Below, one piece after another: positions 56,962-64,000 of a DNA stretch of 64,000 bases. Source of the DNA: Voacanga thouarsii (Eukaryota; Streptophyta; Magnoliopsida; Gentianales; Apocynaceae). Position 1 is the first letter of the stretch. Each line of letters starts with the position of its first letter. The notes below the pieces were generated by a model, which was not told the DNA's origin, made no database searches, and was given only the letters and a program-made list of their open reading frames with translations. The position numbers and the translations under genes are program-made. The stretch covers positions 682,001-746,000 of the forward strand of contig JANUWF010000008.1 of NCBI GenBank assembly GCA_026120185.1, written 5' to 3'.

Positions 56962-58362
56962 TGATGCGTGTTTTTTAGTGTAGAAAATATTACCAACAAA
57001 TTACACAATTAATCAAGTTTTAATTAAAATTCCAACCACAAAAACCACACATGCGCCAAGTATACCCATCGTATAGTATAGAGAATAGCAAGTATCGAAT
57101 CCACGAGAATTTAGGCTCCCACCTTACTTTATCCAAATCTTTATTGTTTAGCTAATAAAATAAGAAGAGAATAAAAATGAAAATAAATAAAGATAAAAAT
57201 AGATATAACTCAAGGATGCAAATTCATATAAGTAGACAATTATCTTAAAAACACAATATTGAATCAATTATCATTCATCACAATCAATTGTATCTTGGCA
57301 TTATGAAGCAACTTAAGTAAAATTCAATCATTTCCTAAGTCCAGAACTTACTTATGTAGATTCCACTTCTTTCCCAATCCATGAAATTACTATCCCTTGA
57401 TTAATTTAGCAAATTTTCCAATCAAACTAAAGCAACCAAAAGATGCATTAAACTCATACATTATAAACGTGAAATTAGCCAATGACCCTATACTCTAGGT
57501 GAAATCAACCAATCTTTGATCACTTTAGTTCTTTAATCTTAACTTTGTTTCCCAAGTCCATTAAGATCTAACAAATATGAAATCAATACAATGAACTTCT
57601 AACATCATTTCTCAAGTCAATTAAAAGAAAACGCATCAATAACTAATTGTAAAAAATAATCAAATACCAAGGATAACAATAGATTGATCAAGAATCCCAA
57701 TTAATTTAAAATCATAATCTCTAAAATAATATCCAATTACAATCAAAATATTAAGCACATCATTTTTCTCGAAAAATAAACAAAGGATAAAAGATAGCAC
57801 TTATAGACAAGCCTTTCTTCTTCTTTTGAAAGCCCCCTTTGAATAATAATCTTTTGAGTGGTGATTTTGTCTTTGAATAATAAGTAGCCAGCTTTGATCC
57901 TTCAAAATCATACCTTTTTCTTGTGTTTTTCTTGTTTAAATAGGCTTCTAAGAGGCTAAAATTCATTCTTTAAGAATCTTAGACCGAGTAGAGATTGGAA
58001 AATACCAAAACTCTTGAGAAATTATCAAATCTGTGCATAATTGGAAAGCTCGCCGACGTTGGCCAGAGTGGAGCCGACGCCGACTCTGTGGTCATGGCCG
58101 GCGCTGACCGTGCTCTAGTCAACCTGGTCTTGCTCTTTTTTTGAACGAAGAAACCCTTATTTTTCCAGATCGGGGCCGGCGTCGACCGTGCTCGGTCAGC
58201 GACAGTTTTGATGTTTTTTGTCGTTTACTGCAATAAAAATCCAAAACACCTTTCCAAGGGTAAAATATCAAATATGAAGAAATATGCCTAGTTATTATAA
58301 CAAATTTATCACAAAACACCCTCAAATAACTAGAAAAATATCAATGAATTTTGCCCCTATCA
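56962..58362 (-). repeat. 5' LTR of the Athila-like element
   Basis: About 1.4 kb, from TGATGCGTG to CCCCTATCA. It contains a GC-richer stretch with repeated 'gccgac/gccggc' near 58045-58190 that varies between the two LTRs. No gene. Confidence 0.87.
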
Positions 58363-58850
58363 CCACTTTGATAATGAATAGTTGAGTGCAGAAAGGCATG
58401 GTCTTTAGCACAATAAGACTATGATGTCGAAGGTAACCTTGTGAGCTTTGCTCACAGGTTGACCTTCTATTGAGAAAAGTGCCTGTATTTCTAAAAATGG
58501 CGCAAGATTGATATTTGAAACTTGGTTTTCCAAATGTGCTTGGAATGTAGGGCAGTGTTTTCATTAAACTCCAATTTTTCCATATGTGCCTGAAATTTTA
58601 AATTAACTCTTGAGCAAATATTTTTTTTTAAGATGAAAAGTTATTTTCAGTGGAAAAGTACATCAAATTCCTGTGATTTGTTTTACCAAGAAAATGTTTG
58701 GGAAATCTCTTTTCACTACTTTTTTTTTAGAAATCACTGGCACACACGGGACTCACTAAACACTCATACCTGCTTTGCTTTATTTTTCCTAGGATCGAAA
58801 ATTGGAACTCGGCCAGAGTGAAAACTTTTCCTTTTTGCGGAGTCTGTAAA
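58363..58850 (+). mobile_element. LTR H, right segment
   Basis: Aligns with the B LTR around 'gagctttgctcacaggttgaccttct', 'gggactcact' and the acceptor-like ...TTTTTCCTAG|GATC (58791-58792). Resemblance to the B LTR fades after about 58810. No TG/CA end was found, so the right end is truncated or diverged. Confidence 0.6.
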
Positions 58851-59208
58851 CACCTCATGATGGGAATCAAGCTAGCCAAGTAGTTCAAACTCATGAAGGG
58901 GGAACAATCTTACAAGGACCAAGATGTTCCAAGATGATATCCAATTGCTCCTACAACCATGTTTGAGGATGGAAGAGATTTGGAAGGATGTTGAAGGTAA
59001 CCAAGAACTCAACTTGATGACTATCCAAGAGGACAAAAACTCAAGCCAGCACCAAAGGAGGGAGAAAAAGTTGACAAATAGCACACAAGTGCCAAATGGC
59101 GCCGGCCTAAGCCAGCTGAACCAATGCCCTCCGTGAATTGTTGGCGAATTGTTCGCTTTCCAATAAAGAGCTGGAGCCAGCCATAATACCTGAACTGGAG
59201 CCGGCTCA
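58851..59208 (+). pseudogene. possible C-terminal tail of a Ty3/gypsy polyprotein
   Basis: The frame at 58900-59136 reads LTRTKMFQDDIQLLLQPCLR, then EEIWKDVEGNQELNLMTIQE and a Lys/Gln-rich end. Many plant gypsy polyproteins end in a region beginning LTR(S/A)(R/K)AK with a following helix. The match is by pattern only. The sequence could instead be unrelated spacer. Confidence 0.35.
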
Positions 59209-59650
59209 TGTCAGGGTCCCGACCCCTATTTTGCAGATTTTAATGTTTTCTCTAATTTCTTCCTATTTTAAACATTTTGTAAAGAACTTTTAAGGCCTGA
59301 ATTTGTCTTAGAAATCACTGAGCTTGGTTTAGGGTAGTATAAATACATCTTTTTGTGATTTGACAACACAATATACCTACTTTATTCAAATTTTTTTAAA
59401 AAAATTTTGAGAGGTCTTTGCCTTCTTGTTCATCTAATTCAAGACCATGCTTAGGGTTTAGTCTGCCTATTAAATAAGTCTCTAAATCTTATGGATAATC
59501 CAATGTGGTTTCTTTTGATTGGATCTTAGTTACTTTGTTTTACTAAGGTTTATCTTAAATTCTATTATTTAGGTGCCTATAGTTACTACTCTTTTGTTCT
59601 TGATTACCTTTGTTGTTTCAAGGATATATGGGTGAGTCTATAGTAGATGT
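59209..59650 (+). other. possible truncated gypsy LTR with TATA box
   Basis: Starts with TGTCAGGGTCCCGACC, which resembles an LTR start. It has a good TATA-like TATAAATA at 59339-59346 and a following pyrimidine-rich leader. It is cut by copia-2 at 59651. No partner LTR in the window, so this remains tentative. Confidence 0.35.
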
Positions 59651-61400
59651 TGTTAGAAAGTATGCCCTCAATAACTATGAATTCTGTGTAAATATATTGC
59701 AATAAAATGTTTATTCATTTAATTTAATTTATTTCTTATATTATTGCATATTTAAGGTCCAAGTGTGACATGTAATGGTCTATGTGTTAAGTCGTTCTTC
59801 ACAGTAAGGTATAGACCATAGGTACTTGTCATACAAGTAAAACTAAGTTCTTAGTAATTTGATGGAATTGGGCATTTCATCAAGGTAAGACTATTATGCT
59901 ATGAGTTCCAATGAGGAATGGTTTACCTTGAACCAATAAATAGTTCACTCACATTATTGGCATAAGCGTATTTCGAATACGTAGAAATAGACCTATAGTA
60001 GTGGTCTCTCTTAAAGTACTATAATTATACAGACCAGACTATTACTGCTACAGCGCGGATGGATCCCTTCATATATGAGTATAAGTTAGTGGTCTGGCAA
60101 AGCTAGGGTATTGTACTTTGATATATGTTGGGTGAGATTTCTTTTGTGAGATTAATAACCTTGTACATTGGGTATATTACTCTAGTTAGTCAAGACGGAC
60201 TCATGCAACAGAGTTTCTGTGCTTCACTTTGTGAAGATTAAATCACCCTCTTGTAATTGTCTAGGATAATCTAATAATCCAAGGCCCCGGGAACACAACT
60301 CTAGAATGTGTGCTTTTAGATAGCATCCAATGATAAGCAAGTACATTCAAGTGAGTCATGAATGATCGGACTAGAGATCTAAGGATGGTAGATGTCTTTG
60401 AGATGGGTGTTAGTACATTTATCCTATCTCATTGATGGGTGTTACATAGAGGGGTATTTCCATCATTTCACCTGTAGGTCGAAGATATTGCTTTAGCAAT
60501 ATTATTCTTGGGGGTCAACATTTTCATATGGTGATAAATGAAAATATTTAAAATGGTAAAATGCAGCTATTTAATAGTAAGGGCATTTTGGTCATTAGTA
60601 GCCATGAATAATATGTCTCTTGGTCCTCATAGCAGTTCAAGTTACTTTGGTGTTGTTTAGACACAATCTGGGCTTATGGATAATTATTTGGAAGAGAAAT
60701 AAAATATATTCTATGAGTCTAATTAGAATTAATTAATCATTCTTGGGTTTTTATAAGGCCCAGAAAAGATAATTAATAAGTGAATTGGGCTGGAATAAAT
60801 TAATTAATTAGGCTGATATACTTTGATATATATTAAGAGTCCAATTAAAATTAATTAATTATTCTTGGGTATTTAATGAAGTTCAGAAAAGAAAATTAAT
60901 TATTGAAGAGGAATAGGCCAATCTTGGACTGATTTTTAAGCTCAACACTAAGCAGCCATTAGGGCTTCATAAAGCCTAGGGTGGCAAAAATTTAAGGGAA
61001 GAGAGGTAGGGGTTTTGGCTTAAGCTCTCTCTTGTGTGTAGCCACCCTTCCTCTTGTGTTTTCTCTTCCCTCTCTTCTTTCTCTCTTGGAGAGGATCTTA
61101 GTTATCTAAAGAAGAAACTTTCACCAAGATAACCCTAGAATAAAGTAGAGTTATACTCTGAAAGAGAAAGAGAAGAAGCTTGGATACTCTTGATATGTAG
61201 GAGTGAAAGATTGGTGGGAATACCGGTCGAACTGCAAGAGCCTTCTTCTCCCTTTCCAACTCAAGATCTAGTGTAACCCGGCACCTTGTTGGTTAATCCA
61301 CAACCAATATAGAAAAGTACGTACTCTCTCCTAGATGTGGATCGAAAAACTAAAAAATTTTCACTTCATTATCTTTGATGCTTTCCATTTTGATCCTGCA
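59651..61400 (+). repeat. 5' LTR of copia-2
   Basis: Runs from TGTTAGAAAGTATGCCC to TTTTGATCCTGCA, 1750 bp. It keeps both copies of the 'aagagtc..atta' duplication (60714 and 60833). No gene. Confidence 0.92.
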
Positions 61401-61402
61401 AT

Positions 61403-61414
61403 TGGTATTAGAGC
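61403..61414 (+). promoter_or_regulatory. primer binding site of copia-2
   Basis: TGGTATTAGAGC, two bases after the LTR end, identical to copia-1. Confidence 0.9.
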
Positions 61415-63339
61415 CATGGTTTTCATCCAGGAGCATGTACTAGGGTTAAAAACTAGAAAAATGTGGTTCTTTTACTATTAAAAATTAATCTTTTGTGGTT
61501 TCATGTTGTCCCTCATAAATTGGTTTCTGAAATTCATGTACGCCTCACGGTTAGAGGCACAGGATCATGTATTCTAATGTTTTCCCATTATTTTTTTTTT
61601 CTAGTTTTGAGTAGATGTGATATACGTCTCATGTGTAGAGGCATATGTACTTGTAAAGGTATGTTTTTATGCATGGTTTCACGTTTCTTTTAACTTGTAA
61701 ATTTTAGGGACTAAAGAACATGATTGCTGAAATTGTTGAGGGGTGGGAAATGGCTGAAAAGAAGGATTTTTACAGAAATCGGCGAACTCCAGAACCGACT
61801 CGGTGCCAGGTAGGCCCAATGGACACGGCGCCAGGTCTATTCTACTCAGTTGGATGGAGAAACAGAACAGACCTGGCGCCAGGTGGGTCCAATGGACCCG
61901 GTACCAGGTCCACTCTGTCCAGCCGGAAGTTCTTGTAAAAACAGAATAGACCTGTCGCCAGGTGGGTCCAATGGACTCGACGCCAGGTCCATTTTGTCCA
62001 GCTAGAAGTTCTTGGAGAAATAGAATAGATCAGGTGCCAAGTAGGTCCAATGGACCCGACACCAAGTCCACTCTGTCCAGCCTGAAGTTTTGGGAGGAAT
62101 AGAACAGACCGAGTGCCAGGTGGGCCAAACGGACCAGGCGCTACTTCCATTCTGCCCAGAGGCGGATGAGTGCAATTTTGTCCAAGAAAAGGGAGAGCAC
62201 TGCTAAAGTTCTGTACTTTAATTTTTTCTTGATGTATCATGTTTTGAAACCATTGTATGAGGTTAATTTTTTACAATAGTTTTATTTATCTATGGATGAA
62301 TAATTTGCATGAAAATGAGTAGTAAATGATGGAACCACCTTAGGATTAAAAGAAGATCATTAATTTTTTTTTAATTCCTGATATTTAATCCATTCTTTGG
62401 TCACTTAGGAATAAATGAATAGTTTGAGGATGAAAAAGTTTACTTTTGTTATCATACCTATTTCATTTTTATTATTTTTTTTTATCAAATGTGCAAGTTC
62501 TTGTGAGACCAAAGTCTCACTAGATAGAATGATTTTTTGATAAAACATTTTAATCTAAGAAAATTTAAAATAAAAGAGTTCGTGGTTTATTCTTTTAAAG
62601 GGTTCAATCCTTGCAATAGAGAATAATGTTGAACTTGAGGTTATTTAACAAAGTTTTACTTGGTTATTAACATAGAATAGTAAAATAAATTTATAATTTA
62701 TTCTCTCAAAGGATTTAATCCTTGACATAGAGAATAATATTGAATTTTAGTTTTTTACTAAATTTAATGAAACCATAAGATTGTAGAAAACATTTTTGGG
62801 CCTAAAACTTTACTTTTAATAAAAGATTAAGTAGGAGAGGGGTTCCAACGATCCCATGGCTTCCATTACAACTCTCATTAGAGATAGTGGATTTCTTCAT
62901 GTCATTCTGAGCATGACCCTCTATCGGATGAATTTCCACAAGTATCTAGAACTAATAGGGGAGTAAAATTAAAAGCCTAGGGTATTTGTTGGGATCACAA
63001 ACCTACGTTGGAGTTTTTTAGCACTACATTTCTTGTAAGTGGTATGAAGCAGTGGCTATCCTATCGGTGGAATTTTTTCTAGACCATTACCTATTTAGGA
63101 AGTTTTGATTCGTGATGGTTATACACTTAACTTAGAATGCTATTAATCTTTCTACGAAGCTTTTTTAGTTTTTCTAAGAGCAAAACTATTTATATTATTG
63201 ATAATGGTTTTAAGAGTTATCTATTATCAAAGAAATAATATAAAGAAATGTGCATTTTTTATAAACTAAATGAACCTTTTTCGCAATATTTCAAAAATGT
63301 CTGTTTCAATCTATTGTCAATCATTCTCAAGGAGAATAA
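61415..63339 (+). other. copia-2 leader (non-coding)
   Basis: Homologous to the copia-1 leader, with the 79-bp repeat expanded. The plus-strand ORFs at 61463-61693 and 61720-61938 are not supported as genes. Confidence 0.75.
61790..62165. repeat. 79-bp palindromic minisatellite, about 5 copies
   Basis: The 'gcgccaggtgg' landmark recurs at 61802, 61875, 61954, 62033 and 62112, with spacings of 73, 79, 79 and 79. Each unit holds a GC-rich palindrome (ACCTGGCGCCAGGT at 61871-61884 is perfect) and a hairpin (gggtcc-aat-ggaccc at 61885-61899). Copia-1 has about two copies at the same place. Confidence 0.9.
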
Positions 63340-64000
63340 GTTAACAAGCCCAAATTATGTGGACTGGAGTACTCAATGTTGAGAAGTACAAGTCTGTTCT
63401 TACGGATCCCTGTCCTATGATTGGGGAAGAATCTATTGATCAGGAGCGAGAGGCTGAGAAGGCATGGAGGAAAGCTGACGAGATGGCTAAGTGTTATATG
63501 TTGGCTTCCATATCTATTGTGCTCCAATTTAAGCCTGAGCACATGGCCACTGTGTATGACATGGATTTGTCATTGCGTAATATGTTTGCTGAGAAGAGCT
63601 GACCCGTAAGGCCGGAAGCTTTTAGGGCAATCATGAATACTAGGATGGCTGAGGGGGCATTAGTTTCAGAGTATCTGCTCAAAATGATTGCTTACTTTGA
63701 GAAGGTCGAGGTCCTAGGCACAACAATAGATCATGAGAGCCAAATTGACATGGTTTCTTGAAACTCTACCTGATGTATATTCTTAATTCAAGTTAAACTA
63801 CATAATGAACAAGTTGGATATAAATCTTACGGAGCTTATGAAAGTGCTCCAGGTGGCAGAAAAAATCATGAAGCTCATGTCAAATGTTTTGGTCTCTAGT
63901 TCTGCTTCTTCTAGAATTAAGGCAAAGCCTAAGAAATTTGAGAAAAGGAAGATCTAGAACATCGCAGGGGCCCTCCCTAAAGCATCTGGTCATGCCAAGC
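63340..64000 (+). pseudogene. copia gag, copia-2 (cut by window end)
   Basis: VEKYKSVLTDPCPMIGEESI, KAWRKADEMAKCYMLASISI, ATVYDMDLSLRNMFAEKS and EAFRAIMNTRMAEGALVSEY follow copia-1 gag closely. A deletion near 63356-63380 removes part of the KRNLNIVRIA segment and changes frame after NYVDW. There is a stop at 63600-63602 and frame changes after 63755. The Lys-rich stretch before the zinc knuckle (63915-63960) is present; the knuckle lies outside the window. Confidence 0.85.

Larger units (their letters stand above)
36295..58362 (-). mobile_element. non-autonomous Athila-like LTR retrotransposon (split by copia-1)
   Basis: Minus-sense element with two LTRs of about 1.35-1.4 kb: 36295-36441 plus 53142-54338, and 56962-58362. 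The primer site is at 56941-56955 and the polypurine tract at 54339-54355. The internal region is only about 2.6 kb (54339-56961), with no RT, integrase or protease and one broken ORF. The sense LTR start TGACAGGGGC, the G-run polypurine tract and the tRNA-Asp-type primer site fit Athila-like elements. Flanks ccgct (36290-36294) and ccact (58363-58367) are a 4/5 target duplication. It is inserted in LTR H; copia-1 is inserted in its left LTR. Confidence 0.82.
22073..58792 (+). other. candidate LTR intron of LTR H (interrupted by two nested stacks)
   Basis: Donor-like AGAAG|GTAAAAG (GT begins at 22073). The acceptor-like site is a long pyrimidine run, GCTTTATTTTTCCTAG|GATC (AG at 58791-58792). 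Only about 2.25 kb of this span is LTR H; the rest is nested insertions. The same sites are present in the B LTRs. Confidence 0.3.
59651..64000 (+). mobile_element. copia-2: Ty1/copia retrotransposon of the copia-1 family (truncated by window end)
   Basis: Plus-sense 5' LTR 59651-61400, primer site 61403-61414, leader with a tandem repeat, and the start of a broken gag. The LTR and leader align with copia-1 throughout. The 3' part lies beyond 64000, so the target duplication cannot be tested. Confidence 0.9.

Noticed and set aside
61790..62165. Possible CRISPR array (regular palindromic repeats)
   Set aside because: Units are contiguous 79-bp tandem repeats with no unique spacers, within a plant copia leader.
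61842..62240. 132-codon minus-strand ORF in the copia-2 leader
   Set aside because: It is the translation of the 79-bp tandem repeat, antisense to the element. The unit is not a multiple of three, so successive units fall in different frames.

Overview
The window is repeat-rich, AT-rich plant nuclear DNA, most likely from a seed plant and probably a eudicot. It reads as a heterochromatic stack of nested retrotransposons. Supporting signs are long Tekay-type (Del-type) Ty3/gypsy LTRs of 3.2-4.3 kb, Ty1/copia elements primed by initiator-Met tRNA, an Athila-like element with a tRNA-Asp-type primer site, a LINE fragment, and many GA and TA microsatellites. I found no convincing host protein-coding gene, tRNA, rRNA or CRISPR array. 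Every coding stretch I recognise belongs to a retroelement, and all are broken by stops or frameshifts. The letters used for LTR families and elements (A to F, H) are mine.

Left block (1-20378): a minus-sense Tekay-type LTR (D) runs in from the left edge and ends at 20378. It holds a solo copia LTR (F, 962-2696) and a minus-sense Tekay element (C, 3650-19088). Element C has both LTRs, a primer site, a leader ORF and decayed protease, RT, RNase H, integrase and chromodomain-type tail. Its protease is split by a solo LTR (A1, 10251-14512) with a perfect 5-bp target duplication. A LINE fragment (20379-21305) follows.

Right block (21306-58850): a plus-sense Tekay-type LTR remnant (H) is split twice. 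The first insert is a plus-sense Tekay element with both LTRs (B, 23772-36159). The second is a minus-sense Athila-like element without pol (36295-58362), which was hit by a plus-sense copia element (copia-1, 36442-53141). The 5' LTR of copia-1 took solo LTR A2 (36751-44480), and A2 took solo LTR E (38674-42105). Several junctions are proven by matching target duplications.

Right edge: a possible gypsy tail and LTR fragment (58851-59650), then a second copia of the same family as copia-1 (59651 to beyond 64000), cut by the window end in gag.

Most notable patterns: (1) all nine Tekay LTR copies carry a splice-donor-like site after the presumed leader and a splice-acceptor-like site 1.4-2.7 kb downstream, suggesting a conserved intron inside the LTR; (2) three Tekay LTR families carry a tRNA-like Pol III A-box/B-box module about 250-310 bp from the sense LTR start; (3) elements B and C both have an acidic leader ORF of about 230 codons where capsid would be expected, and both lack capsid; (4) the copia leader carries a variable-copy 79-bp palindromic minisatellite; (5) the Athila-like element carries an unrecognised ORF instead of gag-pol. 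All functional readings are inference from sequence alone.
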